Positions 44,701 through 55,355 of a DNA stretch of 64,000 nt are shown here, piece after piece. A model generated the notes under the pieces. It searched no databases, was not told where the DNA came from, and saw only the letters and a program-made list of their open reading frames with translations. Positions within the stretch are counted from its first letter, which is position 1, and each line of letters starts with the position of its first letter. Source of the stretch: Enterobacter genomosp. O (GTDB lineage Bacteria; Pseudomonadota; Gammaproteobacteria; Enterobacterales; Enterobacteriaceae); contig NZ_LECZ01000026.1 in the NCBI RefSeq assembly GCF_001022965.1, positions 496,001 to 560,000 on the forward strand, given 5' to 3'. A program made the translations under genes and the position numbers.

Positions 44701-47700
44701 ACCCTGACCATAAACGAAGATACAATCACTAATAACGGTACGCTGACCGGGATTGCAGCGCTGCGGCTGGCTTCCCGAGTGGATATGGCCGCGCCGTTAC
44801 TGACGCTTGTGAACAACAGCTGCGGGGCGTTACTCACCACCGGCGACTTGACGGTTACCGCAGGTAGCATCAGTAACGCCGGGCAGTGGCAGGGTAAACA
44901 GGTACTGATTAATGCGGACACCCTTAAAAACAGCGGCGCGCTTCAGGCGGCGGATGCCCTGACTGCCACGCTGACCGGTAATGTGAACAGCACCTCTGGT
45001 GGCAAAATCACGTCGAACGGTGCCATGGCGCTCTCCGCACTGGCCCTGAACAACAGCGGACAGTGGATAGCGAAAAACCTGACGCTGGAGGCGAACACGC
45101 TGTCAAACAGCGGAGAGGTTACCGGAGTTGAGAGGCTGTCGCTTACGCTAAGCCAGCGTCTGGATAACCTGTCAGACGGCAAACTGCTCAGCGCCGGTGT
45201 ACTGGCGCTTAACTCGGACAATGTCGTAAACGCCGGGCACGTTCAGGGAAGCAGCACCACCCTCACCACGGGGCTGCTTGTTAACAGCGGGCGGCTTCAG
45301 GGCGATTCACTGGTAGTGAACGTTTCCGGGGAGCTGAACAATACCGGCAGCGGCGTCCTGCTGAGTCAGAATACCCTCGGTGTTACAGCGGATACACTTA
45401 AAAATCAGGGGATACTCCAGGGCAGTGGCGAGACCTCGGTCACGGGGACGACCCGTGTACAGAATGACGGGAGTCTTCTCTCGGGCAGTAAGCTCACGCT
45501 GACCACACCTGAACTGTCGGTCAGCAGTACCGGCCTGGTACAGGGAGTCACGTTGCTTCTCAGTGCGGTAACGGCGGTAAACAGCGGGCGCATCATTGCC
45601 ACAGGCAACGCTGAACTGCGTGGAGCCACCCTTAACAACAGCGGTACGCTTCAGGGCGCAGACCTGCTTGTTGGCTATAAAAACCTTTCCAGCAGGGGAA
45701 TGGTGCTCGGGACTTCATCGCTTACGGTGAAAGGCGATACAGTCACCAACCTGCCAAGCGGGAAACTGTTCAGCGCCGGTAACCTTCAGCTCGACAGTCA
45801 GACGTTTGACAGTGAAGGTCAGCTCGTGTCCCTGGGGGATGTCACACTGAGCCTTATCGGTTCCCTTACCCACAGCGGTACGCTGGCGGCGGCCAGAACC
45901 CTCACCGTTACGTCTCAAAATGCCATCATCAATAACAGTGTGATGCAGGGTAATACCCTTTCTCTCAGTGCAGGGGGCGCGTTCACAAACAACGGGACGC
46001 TCACTACCGGTGACGGCAGGGGGACCTTCAGTGCGAACAGCATTCTGCTGAATGCATCAGGCTCGCTTCAGGCGGGCGGTGATGTGCAGCTCACATCCCG
46101 TGGCGATATTACAGTGAACGGCTTCGCGGGTACGGCAGGCAGCCTGACGATCGCTGCCGCAGGAACCCTGCTTAATACTGCGCTGATTTATGCGGCAAAG
46201 GATATGTGGCTGCTGGCCGATCGCCTCCATAATCGGCATGGCGATATCCTGGCGGGCAGTAATCTGGTGATGCAGAAAAATGCTGCCGGTGCCGCCAGTA
46301 CGGAAATTATCAACAGCTCCGGAAGTGTGGAGACGCAGAACGGCGATCTGCTCATCAGAACGGCACATCTGCTGAACGAGCGGGAGGGCAATAACGCTGC
46401 AACAGAAACGATTGATAACGATCTATCGGGTATTAAACCGCTTCAGGATAGCAGCGAGCTCAGCATGGGTTTTTTGCACACCAGTTCATCGGATTTCAAT
46501 GGTTCTGTCTTACTGGTGCCGGTGGAGCTGCTTGAACAGGGCAGCTACGGTCTCTGGAGTTATAAGGCCAGTGGTCTGGTTGTCTGTGATGAAAATGGCA
46601 ATAACTGCGGGGCCCGTGACTATATCCAGTACATTTACGGCGCTAACGCAACCGGTCAGATTTTTAAGGTAATAAAATCGCAGACTAAAGTGTCAGCGAC
46701 TGCGGGCGGTACGCCTGCCCGTCTCTTTTCAGGCCGGGATATGCTCATCCAGGCGGACACCCTGGATAATGTGGCCGGTAACATTATCACTAACCGGAAT
46801 ATGACGCTCTCCGGCAATACGCTGAATAACCAGAGCCAGGTCACAGGAGTGTACACCGACTATTACACCTACCAGGAATATGGTTCTCATTTTTATACCT
46901 ATTACCCGTCAGAGGGGATTGCCACCGGACCTGCTGATGTCATGCCGGATATCCCGGGGAGGTATACTTCAAAACCCAAACCGTATATTCCCGTAAAATT
47001 GATCGGGCATGAGACGTCCCAGACACAGGAAACCATCAGTCGTGGAGTGATCCAGGCAGGTGGCAGCATCGATGCCACTTTCACAGGCGGCGTCGATAAC
47101 AGCGCGCTCACGGCGAACGCCGGACAGGTCAGCAATAATCTCAGCCCCCCGGTGCTGAACACGCTGAGCCGACAGTCTGTCAGTGATGCCGAACAGGTAC
47201 AGCCACTTACCCGTGGTGATACGGTGTCTGTAGATTCTCCGCAGTGGCGTGATGCGCTCGCAGATGCACTGCAGGGTATTGCAGGTGGTTCATCATTGTC
47301 CGCTCAGAATGGCAGCGGCGGCAATACCAGCCTGTATCCCCTGCCGTCGGGAAATAATGGTTACTTTGCTCCTTCGACCGACCCTGACAGCCCTTATCTG
47401 ATAACGGTGAACCCGAAGCTGGACGGGCTCGGACAGCTGGATCAGCGTCTCTTTGGGGATCTGTATTCCATGCTGGGGGTGAAACCGGGTCAGGCGCCCC
47501 AGGAAACCAGGGCCGCCTATACCGATAAGACGCAGTTCCTGGGGTCGTCCTATTTCCTGGACCGTCTGGGGCTGAAGCCGGAGAAGGACTACCGTTTCCT
47601 GGGCGATGCCGCGTTTGATACACGTTATGTAAGCAATGCGGTTCTGAACATAACGGGATCGCGTTATATCAATGGCGTGGGGTCCGACCTGGAGCAAATG

Positions 47701-50700
47701 CAGTATCTGATGGACAGCGCTGCCGCTCAGCAAAAAGCCCTGGGGCTGCAGTTTGGCGTGGCGCTGACCGCCGAACAGGTAAGCCATCTGACCGGCAGCA
47801 TCCTGTGGTGGGAATCTGCCACCATCAACGGTCAGACCGTCATGATCCCTAAAGTGTATCTGTCGCCGGAAGACGTGACAGTCCAAAGCGGCAGCATTAT
47901 CAGTGCCGGAAATGTGCAGCTTAAAGGCGGTAAGGTCACCAACGGTGGCAGCACTCTCACGGCGCAGAACGCCCTGTCTGTCGATGCCAGCAGTCTCAGT
48001 AATCTCGATGCCGGATTAATCAGCGCAGGTGGCAGCCTGAACCTGAAAGCCGCCGGTGATATTAATAACATCAGCTCTGCCATCAGCGGTAAAGCCGTTT
48101 CGCTTGAGAGCATCAGCGGCAGCATTAACAATATCACGCGCGCGGGGCAGGCAACGCTCATCGCACGCGGGCAGTCCGGCAGTGTCAACATCGCTGACAC
48201 CCTGACGGGGTCTGAGGCATCCATCCGCGCTACAGACTCGCTGCGTATGACTGCCGCGAATGATATTACTCTCAGAGGGGCTTCCGTATTTTCCGGTGGT
48301 GACCTACTGATGCATGCGGAAAATAACATTGCCGTCACGGAAAATCAGATTAATTCGGCCTATATCACGTCGGGTTTTGGTGCGAAGCGGGATACCGGTC
48401 AGTCTTCTGCCGGTGCGCAGGGCAGCGTCATCACGGCAGGCGGAAATCTTGTCCAGGTGGCGGGTAACAATCTGACCGTGACGGCCTCTTCGGTCTCTGC
48501 AGGAGAAAACGCCCTTCTCTCTGCCGGAAATGATCTCAGTCTGAATGCGGCTGCAACACATCAGACACAGAGTGACCGGACCCGTGAAACACACACCACC
48601 GGCGCTGTCGTTTCCACGGTGACCGCCGGGGATAATCTCACTCTGTCTTCCGGACGGGATATCTCCAGTGAGGCGGCGAATATCGCGGCTGAAAACAATA
48701 TCATCCTGCAGGCGGGGCGTGATGTGAGCCTGCTGGCAGAGGCCAGCACCGAAGGCAACAGCGATATCTCCAAAAATAAAAAGGAGATTAACGAGTCCGT
48801 CCGCCAGCAGGGCACAGAGATTGCAAGCGGCGGTCACACCACTATCGTCGCCGGACGTGATGTGACTGCACAGGCCTCATCGGTGACCGCACAGGGCGAT
48901 ATCGGCGTGGCGGCAGGGCGCGACGTGAACCTGACGACCGCAACGGAGAGCGATTACCGCTACCGGGAGAAAACCAAAACCAGCAGCGGCTTCCTGAGTA
49001 AAAAGACCACCCACACCATCGAGGAAGACAGCGCGACGCGGGAGAAAGGCTCGCTGCTGAGCGGCGACAACGTGACGGTGTCGGCAGGGAACAACCTGCT
49101 GGTTAACGGTTCGGCGGTCGCCGGAGACGGCGACGTGGCCCTGTCCGCAGGCAATAACGTGGACATCGTGGCGGCGACCAACACCGACACCTCATGGCGC
49201 TTCAAGGAGACCAAAAAGTCCGGCCTGATGGGCACGGGCGGCATCGGCTTCACCATCGGCAGCAGCAAAACCACTCACGACCTTCGCGAGCAGGGCACGA
49301 CCCAGAGCGAGAGCTTCAGCACCGTCGGATCAACGGGCGGTAACGTCAGCATTACGGCAGGCAAACAGGCGCATATCGGCGGGGCGGATATCATCGCGCA
49401 GAAGGATATCAGCCTCACCGGTGACAGCGTGGTGGTTGAGCCGGGGCATGACAAACGCACCCGCGATGAAAAATTTGAGCAGAAGAGCAGCGGGCTGACG
49501 GTGGCGCTGTCCGGGGCGGCGGGGAGCGCGGTGAACAATGCGGTCACCACGGCACGCGACGCGAAAGGCGAGAGCGATGACCGCCTTGCGGCGCTGAAAG
49601 CCACCAAAGCGGCACTGTCAGGCGTACAGGCCTCGCAGGGCGCGGAAATGGCGCAGATTAACGGCGATCCCAACAGCGGTATAGGCGTAAGCGTTTCGCT
49701 CTCCTCGCAGAAATCGAAATCCGAGCAGCACATGCAGAGTGACACGGTTGCGGGCAGTACGCTGAATGCGGGGAATAATCTGTCCATCACCGCGACCGGG
49801 AAAGGGAAAGGCGATAACAGCGGCGACATTCTTATCGGTGGCAGCCAGTTAAAGGCGGGCGGCGACACCGCGTTTGTCGCAGCGAACGACATTGTGCTGG
49901 GCGGTGCGGCCAGCACGCAGCAGACGACAGGAAAGAACAGCAGCAGCGGTGGCGGCGCAGGCGTCAGCATTGGCGGTGGCAAGAGCGGTTACGGCATCGG
50001 CGTGTTTGCGAACGTGAATGCTTCGAAAGGCAGTGAAAAGGGCGACGGTACGGCGTGGACGGAAACAACGCTCGACAGCGGCAGGACGGTCTCCATGACC
50101 AGCGGTCGGGACGCCATTCTGAACGGCGCGCAGGTGAGTGGCGATAAAATCGTTGCGGATATCGGACGTGACCTGTGGATGAGCAGCCAGCAGGACAGCA
50201 GCGATTATAAATCGACGCAGAACAGCGCGGCGGCAGGCGGCAGCTTCTCTTTCGGCAGCATGACGGGATCCGGCTACATCAGCGCCAGCCAGGACAAAAT
50301 GAAGAGCACGTATGACTCGGTGCAGGAGCAGACAGGGCTCTTCGCGGGTGAAGGCGGCTTTGATGTGACGGTGGGACGCCACACGCAGCTTGACGGTGCG
50401 GTGATTGCCTCGACGGCGACGGCGGACAAAAACAGTCTCGATACGGGAACGCTGGGCTTCCGGGATATCCACAACGAGGCGGATTATAAGGTCAGCCACA
50501 GCGGTATCAGCCTCAGCGGCGGCGGTGACTTTGGCGGTGATGCATTCAAGGGCAACCTGCCGGGCGGTGTTGTATCGGTAGCGGGCAGCAGCGGTCATGC
50601 GGAAGGCACGACGCAGGCGGCAGTGGGCGAGGGTAACATCACCATCCGTGATACCGCGAACCAGCAGCAGGATGTGTCCAGCCTGAGTAGGGACACGGAA

Positions 50701-52083
50701 CACGCAAACGACAGCATCAGCCCGATATTTGACAAGGAGAAGGAGCAGCGGCGGCTTGCGCAGGTGAGTGCCATCAGCGATATCGGCGGACAGGTGGCAG
50801 ACATCGCCAGAACGCAGGGCGAGCTGAATGCGCTGAAGGAAGCGCGTAAGACGCATCCTGACCTGACGGTTGAGCAACTGAAAGAGACGCAGACGTACCG
50901 GGACGAACAGGCGAAGTTTGGTACGGGCAGCACCATTCAGCGTGGCATTCAGGCGGCAACGGCGGCGCTTCAGGGGCTGGCGGGCGGAGATATCGCCGGC
51001 GCGCTGGCGGGGGCGTCGGCGCCGGAACTGGCAAATTATATCGGCCACGGTATGGGCATCGACGACAACGCGGCGGCGAAAGCCATTGCTCACGCCATAC
51101 TGGGTGGTACGGTTGCAGCGTTGCAGGGCAACAGTGCGGCGGCGGGTGCTGCGGGCGCGGCCACGGGGGAGCTTGCGGCGAACGCGATAATGGCGTCGCT
51201 GTATCCGGGCAAAGCGGTGAGTGACCTGAGCGAGGAGCAGAAGCAGACGGTCAGCACGCTGGCGACGATATCGGCGGGGATGGCCGGAGGAATAGCGGGA
51301 GACAGCACGGCTTCAGCGGCTGCGGGGGCACAGGGTGGGAAGAATGCGGTTGAGAATAACTATCTGAGCAGTAAGCAGATAGACGCTTGGTCCGCTGAAA
51401 TGAAGTCCTGTCAGGCCAGGGGCGGCGACTGTGGCAGCGTCATAAAGAAATACGAGGAATTGAGTACCGCCCAACAGCAGCAGTTGATCAGTGACTGTGC
51501 CGCCAGTCCGGCGACTTGTCAGCAGAAATATGGTGATGTGTTGGCCGACAGCATGGCGGTGAAACATGCGCTTGATAAAGCACTGGGTCAGGATATTCCG
51601 GCTAAGATGGCTTATGATCTTACTGCAACATGGATGCATCAGATCCAGGCCGATGGGGTTATTTCAACCAACAAAGTGTCGGAAGCTCTTCAGAAAGAAT
51701 ATGGACTGGATGCGATCCAGGCTGATATTGTAGCGAGTGTAGCGGCGGCAGCTTTCGGAGGAATTAGTAAATATCAGCCGAATAAAGGCGCGATTGGAAA
51801 TATGGGCGAATTTTTCAAGCAACCCGGCTTTGGTAGCCAAATGAAAGATAATGCTCAGAAAACTAGTCAGATATTTCAGGGGCAGAGTGTTTATCAAGCC
51901 AAGAAACCTGTTGGGGATTATATCGCTAAAGGCGATAAGTACTATCTTGATGGGCTACATAAAGATCATATCGAAGTTTTTGATAGTAAAGGGAAAGTTA
52001 AAGCCGTCCTAAATATTGATGGTTCGTTTAATGATGCAAAAACTAAGGCAGCTAAAGCCGAAGGTCGGAGATTGCCAAAATGA
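41773..52083 (+). CDS. cdiA: CdiA, contact-dependent inhibition effector (filamentous haemagglutinin type)
   Basis: 3436 residues. Domains in order: signal peptide (1-33), TPS secretion domain (about 34-300, with [23 protein letters not shown]), a long FHA-1 beta-helix of about 20-residue repeats (about 320-1500), a unique receptor-binding-type segment (about 1540-1690), a Tyr/Pro-rich stretch ([19 protein letters not shown], about 1693), FHA-2 repeats (about 2040-2900), a pretoxin domain (about 2990-3190), the VENN motif at 3193-3196 (51349-51360), and a variable C-terminal toxin of about 240 residues. The toxin ends with DGLHKDHIE (Asp3393, His3396, Glu3401) and a terminal GRR, resembling the Asp-His-Glu-Arg set of colicin E3-type 16S rRNA nucleases. 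Base composition becomes AT-rich after about 51600. The toxin class is an inference. Confidence 0.95.
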   Translation: MMKQDQVRFSQRALSALLSVLLATQPLLPVMAATLTPSGNTQMDKAANGVPVVNIATPNQSGISHNKYNDYNVGKEGLILNNATGQLNQTQLGGIIQNNPNLKAGQEAKGIINEVTGTNRSNLQGYTEVAGKAANVIVANPYGITCNGCGFINTPNVTLTTGKPVLDASGKLQSLDVTKGAVTIEGEGLNGSQSDAVSIISRATEINAQLHAKDLRLVTGANRVAADGSVSALKGEGEAPKVAVDTGALGGMYANRIRLVSSEAGVGVNLGNLNARQGDIALDVSGKLSVNNSLANGALTAKGQSVTLTGDHKANGNITVSGQGALALNGAQVSAGQNLQLSTTGLLTQSGGSLTSSGDTLLTAKNLTQSADAQAGAGQNLTVSTAGSAALKGKNVAGQDATVKAQTLETGAQLTASRNVSLEASQGATLNGSVATGQQLTVKGGALTQNGNLSGADIALSGQTLTQNGGKTNASGSISLTTTGNTTLNGSTIAGTSLAVNTGSLTSNGTLATGTDATVNTGTFGNTGTVQGNSLKVTASDLTSTGSLKSNTTLDISARNAILKGDTGAKGRAIVTASGKLDNSGALISDDTLTLSAAQLSNSGTISGEKGLTATTGTLTTTAGSVIHSGGNLALNAQDATLAGETSAGGVVTFTGNRLKTTTTAQTQGNSVSVDVLSAQLDGTQTASGSMTLTTRDSLTHGGKTSATLLRANAQELINSGVLTAGALSLNAPQVVNSGLIQGEKTLSLVATLLDNRSNGMIYTPSALSLSLQDLKNAGIITSDAELSLSGTQLTNSGELSGSSLDLNYGTLNNSAGGLLLAQGDNLMTVQTLANAGTVAGEHLTLNTGELFSSGLLQGDTSLSLTAGMLNLLAGSRTLTNGALSLSGTTFTTKGQLQGQNVSLNARDWQNSGSLLATGNLSATLSGQLTSIGDIMSQGGTTLKATETDNQGKLLAVGDLSLSGNTLSNSGTVQGGTLTINEDTITNNGTLTGIAALRLASRVDMAAPLLTLVNNSCGALLTTGDLTVTAGSISNAGQWQGKQVLINADTLKNSGALQAADALTATLTGNVNSTSGGKITSNGAMALSALALNNSGQWIAKNLTLEANTLSNSGEVTGVERLSLTLSQRLDNLSDGKLLSAGVLALNSDNVVNAGHVQGSSTTLTTGLLVNSGRLQGDSLVVNVSGELNNTGSGVLLSQNTLGVTADTLKNQGILQGSGETSVTGTTRVQNDGSLLSGSKLTLTTPELSVSSTGLVQGVTLLLSAVTAVNSGRIIATGNAELRGATLNNSGTLQGADLLVGYKNLSSRGMVLGTSSLTVKGDTVTNLPSGKLFSAGNLQLDSQTFDSEGQLVSLGDVTLSLIGSLTHSGTLAAARTLTVTSQNAIINNSVMQGNTLSLSAGGAFTNNGTLTTGDGRGTFSANSILLNASGSLQAGGDVQLTSRGDITVNGFAGTAGSLTIAAAGTLLNTALIYAAKDMWLLADRLHNRHGDILAGSNLVMQKNAAGAASTEIINSSGSVETQNGDLLIRTAHLLNEREGNNAATETIDNDLSGIKPLQDSSELSMGFLHTSSSDFNGSVLLVPVELLEQGSYGLWSYKASGLVVCDENGNNCGARDYIQYIYGANATGQIFKVIKSQTKVSATAGGTPARLFSGRDMLIQADTLDNVAGNIITNRNMTLSGNTLNNQSQVTGVYTDYYTYQEYGSHFYTYYPSEGIATGPADVMPDIPGRYTSKPKPYIPVKLIGHETSQTQETISRGVIQAGGSIDATFTGGVDNSALTANAGQVSNNLSPPVLNTLSRQSVSDAEQVQPLTRGDTVSVDSPQWRDALADALQGIAGGSSLSAQNGSGGNTSLYPLPSGNNGYFAPSTDPDSPYLITVNPKLDGLGQLDQRLFGDLYSMLGVKPGQAPQETRAAYTDKTQFLGSSYFLDRLGLKPEKDYRFLGDAAFDTRYVSNAVLNITGSRYINGVGSDLEQMQYLMDSAAAQQKALGLQFGVALTAEQVSHLTGSILWWESATINGQTVMIPKVYLSPEDVTVQSGSIISAGNVQLKGGKVTNGGSTLTAQNALSVDASSLSNLDAGLISAGGSLNLKAAGDINNISSAISGKAVSLESISGSINNITRAGQATLIARGQSGSVNIADTLTGSEASIRATDSLRMTAANDITLRGASVFSGGDLLMHAENNIAVTENQINSAYITSGFGAKRDTGQSSAGAQGSVITAGGNLVQVAGNNLTVTASSVSAGENALLSAGNDLSLNAAATHQTQSDRTRETHTTGAVVSTVTAGDNLTLSSGRDISSEAANIAAENNIILQAGRDVSLLAEASTEGNSDISKNKKEINESVRQQGTEIASGGHTTIVAGRDVTAQASSVTAQGDIGVAAGRDVNLTTATESDYRYREKTKTSSGFLSKKTTHTIEEDSATREKGSLLSGDNVTVSAGNNLLVNGSAVAGDGDVALSAGNNVDIVAATNTDTSWRFKETKKSGLMGTGGIGFTIGSSKTTHDLREQGTTQSESFSTVGSTGGNVSITAGKQAHIGGADIIAQKDISLTGDSVVVEPGHDKRTRDEKFEQKSSGLTVALSGAAGSAVNNAVTTARDAKGESDDRLAALKATKAALSGVQASQGAEMAQINGDPNSGIGVSVSLSSQKSKSEQHMQSDTVAGSTLNAGNNLSITATGKGKGDNSGDILIGGSQLKAGGDTAFVAANDIVLGGAASTQQTTGKNSSSGGGAGVSIGGGKSGYGIGVFANVNASKGSEKGDGTAWTETTLDSGRTVSMTSGRDAILNGAQVSGDKIVADIGRDLWMSSQQDSSDYKSTQNSAAAGGSFSFGSMTGSGYISASQDKMKSTYDSVQEQTGLFAGEGGFDVTVGRHTQLDGAVIASTATADKNSLDTGTLGFRDIHNEADYKVSHSGISLSGGGDFGGDAFKGNLPGGVVSVAGSSGHAEGTTQAAVGEGNITIRDTANQQQDVSSLSRDTEHANDSISPIFDKEKEQRRLAQVSAISDIGGQVADIARTQGELNALKEARKTHPDLTVEQLKETQTYRDEQAKFGTGSTIQRGIQAATAALQGLAGGDIAGALAGASAPELANYIGHGMGIDDNAAAKAIAHAILGGTVAALQGNSAAAGAAGAATGELAANAIMASLYPGKAVSDLSEEQKQTVSTLATISAGMAGGIAGDSTASAAAGAQGGKNAVENNYLSSKQIDAWSAEMKSCQARGGDCGSVIKKYEELSTAQQQQLISDCAASPATCQQKYGDVLADSMAVKHALDKALGQDIPAKMAYDLTATWMHQIQADGVISTNKVSEALQKEYGLDAIQADIVASVAAAAFGGISKYQPNKGAIGNMGEFFKQPGFGSQMKDNAQKTSQIFQGQSVYQAKKPVGDYIAKGDKYYLDGLHKDHIEVFDSKGKVKAVLNIDGSFNDAKTKAAKAEGRRLPK

Positions 52084-52445
52084 TTGATATCAGTAAGTTA
52101 GATAAATTTAAAGATGCCTATTTAGAGCTGCTAAAGCATGAGGCAGGGGAAGATCTCGATGAGGATGATCTTTATTTGGCAGAGGATTATTCAATAGTTG
52201 AAAACTTTCAAAAGAATATGAAAAACCTTAACTTAACAATCGAGCTGTTTTTTACTGCAAAAGAAAATAAAGATGAATTAGCAATGCAGGCGGCATTATT
52301 GCGTATTTCAACTTTTTTATCTGGAATGGCTGGGGTTTTTGAACAAACGAGAGAAGACATTGATCGTTATGTCAAAATTCCCCACATAGCCGATTTTCCA
52401 GAGAATTATAAAATACCAGAGCATTATAATTATCCTATTAAGTAA
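52080..52445 (+). CDS. cdiI: CdiI, immunity protein to the CdiA toxin
   Basis: 121 residues, acidic and helical ([22 protein letters not shown]), with no signal peptide, so it is cytoplasmic. Its ATG overlaps the cdiA stop codon (ATGA), the classic arrangement for translational coupling of toxin and immunity. It should bind the CdiA C-terminal domain and neutralise it; the acidic character fits a basic RNase partner. No family is recognised from sequence. The role rests on position, size and charge. Confidence 0.88.
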   Translation: MIDISKLDKFKDAYLELLKHEAGEDLDEDDLYLAEDYSIVENFQKNMKNLNLTIELFFTAKENKDELAMQAALLRISTFLSGMAGVFEQTREDIDRYVKIPHIADFPENYKIPEHYNYPIK

Positions 52446-52449
52446 GACA

Positions 52450-52473
52450 GATCCCGGCCATAGAGCCGGGATC
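52450..52473 (+). terminator. Terminator-like hairpin after cdiI
   Basis: GATCCCGGC, loop, GCCGGGATC begins 4 bases after the cdiI stop, followed by ATTTAT. A near copy occurs at 53009-53032 after the next gene. Confidence 0.75.
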
Positions 52474-52647
52474 ATTTATCCGCCGCCAGTCTTACACACA
52501 AGGCCCGTTCCTGTACTTAATTATTGGTAGACCGCCGGTTTTGTTAAGAGCCCCGGAAACCATCCTGCTACAGGTGTCACTGGTACACATAGTGATACAC
52601 ATGTATCACCAGAGCAGATGCTATGCCGTCAAAAAGGTAAGAGCAAT

Positions 52648-53004
52648 ATGATTACTGATGCTGAGCTTCATGAATTTGAACAATCCATATTTATCGGGAT
52701 AACGGTAGGGGTGGGATCTTTAGTTTTGCTGTTTTCATCAGGCGCTAGAGTAATGGTCCAGTGCCCATTTCAGTGTGGGGAAAAAGAGCATTTACTCACA
52801 GGGCATGGTGAGGACTTATCGACTAGTAATTTTTTATTCCCCTTGCTTAACCAGTTAGTCAGAAGATGTTCTGTTCTGGACGGTGAAATACTGAGCATAT
52901 CCTTTGATAACGAAAGATATATACACATTTTTCCTGAAAATAACGGGTTTGAGTCTTACGTTATTACGACCAGGCACGGGGATTACCCCGTAGTTACTTA
53001 CTGA
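52648..53004 (+). CDS. Small hypothetical protein, probable orphan immunity gene
   Basis: 118 residues from the ATG at 52648 (an in-frame ATG at 52618 lacks a good ribosome-binding site; GGTAAGAGC precedes 52648). It has no signal peptide, and the mixed alpha/beta chain includes a central hydrophobic strand pair (GSLVLLFSSGARVMVQCPF). It resembles the small DUF-type proteins found behind CDI toxins. It lies between cdiI and a decayed cdiA fragment and is followed by a hairpin nearly identical to the one after cdiI. This supports an orphan immunity gene without its toxin. No function is proven. Confidence 0.6.
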   Translation: MITDAELHEFEQSIFIGITVGVGSLVLLFSSGARVMVQCPFQCGEKEHLLTGHGEDLSTSNFLFPLLNQLVRRCSVLDGEILSISFDNERYIHIFPENNGFESYVITTRHGDYPVVTY

Positions 53005-53008
53005 TAGA

Positions 53009-53032
53009 GATCCCGCCTCTTGCGCCGGGATC
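53009..53032 (+). terminator. Terminator-like hairpin after the orphan gene
   Basis: GATCCCG, a 10-base loop region with GC/GC pairing, CGGGATC, followed by TTTCCC. It starts 4 bases after the stop codon at 53004 and copies the design of the hairpin after cdiI. Confidence 0.7.
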
Positions 53033-53053
53033 TTTCCCTCGACGCTTACTAAA

Positions 53054-53331
53054 GCGGTCGGGACGCCAGCCTGAACAGTGCGCAGGTGAGTGGCGATAAA
53101 ATCGTTGCGGATATCGGACGCGGCCTGTGGATGAGCAGCCAGCATGACAGCAATGATTTTAAATCGACGCAGAACAGAACAGAACAGAACAGAACAGAAC
53201 AGAACAGAACAGAACAGAACAGCACGGTGGCAGCTTCTCTTTCGGCAGCATGACGAGGTCCGGCTACATCAGTGACAGCCAGGACAAAACTGCCGGGCGG
53301 CGTGGTTTTGGCTGCGGGCAGCAGCGGCAGA
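53054..53331 (+). pseudogene. Decayed cdiA fragment (FHA-2/pretoxin region)
   Basis: AGCGGTCGGGACGCCA to CAGCCAGGACAAAA (53054-53288) is closely similar to cdiA 50101-50300. The text then jumps to CTGCCGGGCGGCGTGG...GCGGGCAGCAGCGG, which corresponds to cdiA 50551-50595, so about 250 bases were deleted. An AGAAC microsatellite (53171-53220) interrupts it and the frame is broken. It is a remnant of a displaced cdiA 3' module, as in orphan cdiA-CT/cdiI arrays. Confidence 0.85.
53171..53220. repeat. (AGAAC)10 pentanucleotide microsatellite
   Basis: Ten perfect, uninterrupted copies of AGAAC lie inside the decayed cdiA fragment. The intact cdiA has GCAGAACAGCGCGG at the matching place (about 50218), so one AGAACAG-like seed appears to have expanded by slippage. 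A 5-base unit would shift reading frames with each copy change. Confidence 0.95.
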
Positions 53332-53497
53332 AAAAGATTCTCCAAACTGAAGACTTAAGGGGTAATACAAAGGGATTATCAGTATTACTGAAAAAAGTAG
53401 TAATAGCGGTTCTGAGCACCTGCTCGGAATCCTTGTGGGATGAGGGCATTCTGGTGCCTTCTAAACTTAGGATAAAATTTATTAAGGATATTTAAAT

Positions 53498-54226
53498 ATG
53501 TCAAAAAAAATAATATTAAGTATTGCTGTAGTGTCAATGCTACTAACCTCATGCTCTGCATTCAACGGCGGTAGTGAACTTTTGTCTGACAAGAAAAACA
53601 GTGATTCTTTTATTAATTCAAAAGTAATAGACGGAGAAACAAAAGTCTCTTCTTTGTCCAGTATTATTGGGAAAAAAGATGAATCCCGGTCTGCATTAAA
53701 GAAAACATTCCCTGATGGTAAGCTTTCGGTTGCTTCATATACAGGATTTTTGAACGGCATGACCGGCACTTACGCACATAGAGTTCTTTCAGTTGTCTAT
53801 GGTCCTGATAATGTTGTCATTAATCATGGTATCTTTGTAAAAGATTTGCACAATGCGAATAAATATAATCTTGATTATATCAGCGCTCGTAATTTAGCGT
53901 TTACAGAATTAGAAAAAGGTAGTGATAAAACGAAAGTTATTAATTTATTAGGTAATCCTGATGGCATGACCTTCACAGATGAGGGTGACCTTCTGCTTAT
54001 CTATTCTAAAACAGATATTTCAAGAGATGCCTCATCTTATATTCCAGTGGTGAACATGATAAGCGGGACAGAGTCTGGCGTATCAGAAAGGCTATATATA
54101 GAGATGAGTAAAGATGAGAAAGTAAAAAACGTTATTTCAGCTACTGTGAAAATTGTTCAGGGAAGAGGTATAGGCAATGCAGATAGTTATATTGAAAAAT
54201 ACGAAAACATTAAAAGTAAGTTCTAA
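53498..54226 (+). CDS. Predicted outer-membrane lipoprotein with a BamE/SmpA-like domain
   Basis: 242 residues. It begins with a lipoprotein signal peptide whose lipobox LLTSC places the acylated Cys at residue 19; Ser at +2 favours outer-membrane sorting. The C-terminal half contains FTELEKGSDKTKVINLLGNPDGMTFTDEGDLLLIY and ERLYIEMSKDEKVKNV, matching the SmpA/BamE pattern (helix, xVxxLLGxPD, strands). It is AT-rich compared with the core. A TAAGGATAT ribosome-binding site precedes the ATG. It lies between two decayed cdiA fragments, so it was probably acquired with the island. A role in CDI is not shown. Confidence 0.7.
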   Translation: MSKKIILSIAVVSMLLTSCSAFNGGSELLSDKKNSDSFINSKVIDGETKVSSLSSIIGKKDESRSALKKTFPDGKLSVASYTGFLNGMTGTYAHRVLSVVYGPDNVVINHGIFVKDLHNANKYNLDYISARNLAFTELEKGSDKTKVINLLGNPDGMTFTDEGDLLLIYSKTDISRDASSYIPVVNMISGTESGVSERLYIEMSKDEKVKNVISATVKIVQGRGIGNADSYIEKYENIKSKF

Positions 54227-54342
54227 CTGGTGTGTCAATATCAAGACGCAATCATAGGCGCTAATAGAGAATGGAGATTTAATCTTTCTTCATGAATTGA
54301 AATTCCTTGTAGCCCAGTGAAGTATTGGCTGGGCTATAAGGC

Positions 54343-54424
54343 ATCAGCCCGAAGTTGGACAAGGAGAAGAAGTTGACGCGTCAGCGATATCGGCGAGCAG
54401 ACGGCAAATATCCCCAGAAAGCAG
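54343..54424 (+). pseudogene. Second decayed cdiA fragment (pretoxin region)
   Basis: ATCAGCCCGAAGTTGGACAA and, after a short deletion, GTCAGCGATATCGGCGAGCAG with CAAATATCCCCAGAAAGCAGG match cdiA 50724-50819 (ATCAGCCCGATATTTGACAA, then ATCAGCGATATCGGCGGACAG). It lacks a reading frame. It marks the boundary of another displaced toxin/immunity module. Confidence 0.78.
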
Positions 54425-54547
54425 GCTATAAAATTCCTAAAGTTTGTAATTTGCCAGCAACATCACTTTATCTTTCTTTATCCTGCTCTTGCTTATTTAT
54501 CTTCCATGTTAAAATTCCGAAAAAATAACATTGTTAAAGGATAAACG

Positions 54548-54907
54548 ATGAGAATGAGGCTTTTCCTGTTTTGCGAAGATACAGGTTTCAGTAAAAAGGA
54601 TTCTCCTTTGTGGGCAGACGTCTACGATGCGCTTCATAAGCTCAGAACTCATACTGGAAGCATAAATATTGAAGATGTTGATAATCAAAAAACGCTCAGC
54701 ATAAATTCAGATGGTATGCATTTCTTGCTCTCCTTAATTGAGTGTAAGGACGATGAAAGAAAGATAAACAGTATCCAAAAAGCCTGTTTTTCAATGGGGG
54801 TGAGCCCTGTTTTGCCTATTTCCTGGAGTCGCTCTCGTGACGTGACAAGTGATTTCGATTTTGTCACTGAGGTGTCCAGAACTTTTTTCATAACGGGGCA
54901 GGTTTAG
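54548..54907 (+). CDS. Small hypothetical protein, probable orphan immunity gene
   Basis: 119 residues, no signal peptide, starting after AAAGGATAAACG. The chain looks like a small cytosolic alpha/beta protein (MRLFLFCEDTGFSKKDSPLWADVYDALHKL). It sits right after a decayed cdiA fragment, the usual place of an orphan cdiI. It is AT-rich. No family is firmly recognised and the immunity role is inferred from position and size only. Confidence 0.6.
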   Translation: MRMRLFLFCEDTGFSKKDSPLWADVYDALHKLRTHTGSINIEDVDNQKTLSINSDGMHFLLSLIECKDDERKINSIQKACFSMGVSPVLPISWSRSRDVTSDFDFVTEVSRTFFITGQV

Positions 54908-55355
54908 TTTTTTTGCATAGAATACTACCTGGATATATCAGGTTTTTTAAGCCTTCGCGTATTTCTTTAAGTCATTATGAATAATGCACAGTATGTGGTT
55001 GTCATGTATTAGTTGAGACTGTAATGCTTCATTATCCCACCATTCACCATCCTCAAAATGCTGACGGGCCGGACATTAAAGGCCATTCCCCTGTGCTCAG
55101 GGTGCTCGGAAATGGAAACGGTTCAAACCGATGGGGCAATTGTCATGCTGCGTTTCCCACAACCGATAACTAATTGAAATCACTGTAAAGAGACCAAAAA
55201 TCAAGACCAATCCCTACGTAAAATTACCTGGTAAAACGCGTATTCATCCGAATAGTTTGCCCCTTCGGGACTGCTTATGCTTCGTCTCACTGACTTTTTC
55301 CTGCCAACGGCGGACGACTGTTCGACGTGCGGAATATTTTTTCAACGGAGTAGAG
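54908..55355. other. Gene-free interval between the CDI island and the outer-membrane protein gene
   Basis: About 450 bases without a convincing ORF. It contains GTGCTCGGAAATGGAAACGGTTC-like mixed-composition text and the leader of the next gene. No tRNA, insertion sequence end or attachment site was recognised. A junction between the CDI island and the prophage segment must lie in or near it. Confidence 0.4.

Noticed and set aside
49849..51093. A 414-codon open frame on the minus strand within cdiA, and several others of 100-250 codons between 41821 and 51093
   Set aside because: They are antisense to the intact cdiA frame, Arg/His/Ala-rich, without ribosome-binding sites or recognisable domains. 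High GC repeat coding makes long antisense frames common.
53171..53220. The tandem repeat as a CRISPR array
   Set aside because: The unit is 5 bases with no spacers, and no cas genes are present. It is a microsatellite.
53049..53345. A minus-strand frame whose product contains VLFCS repeated, and a plus-strand frame at 53250-53495
   Set aside because: The repeat is only the translation of the AGAAC microsatellite. The plus frame joins the end of a cdiA relic to non-coding DNA and has no start signal.
54908..55355. An insertion sequence remnant or attachment site in the gap before the outer-membrane protein gene
   Set aside because: No terminal inverted repeats, transposase frame or tRNA-like sequence was found. 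Composition alone is not enough.
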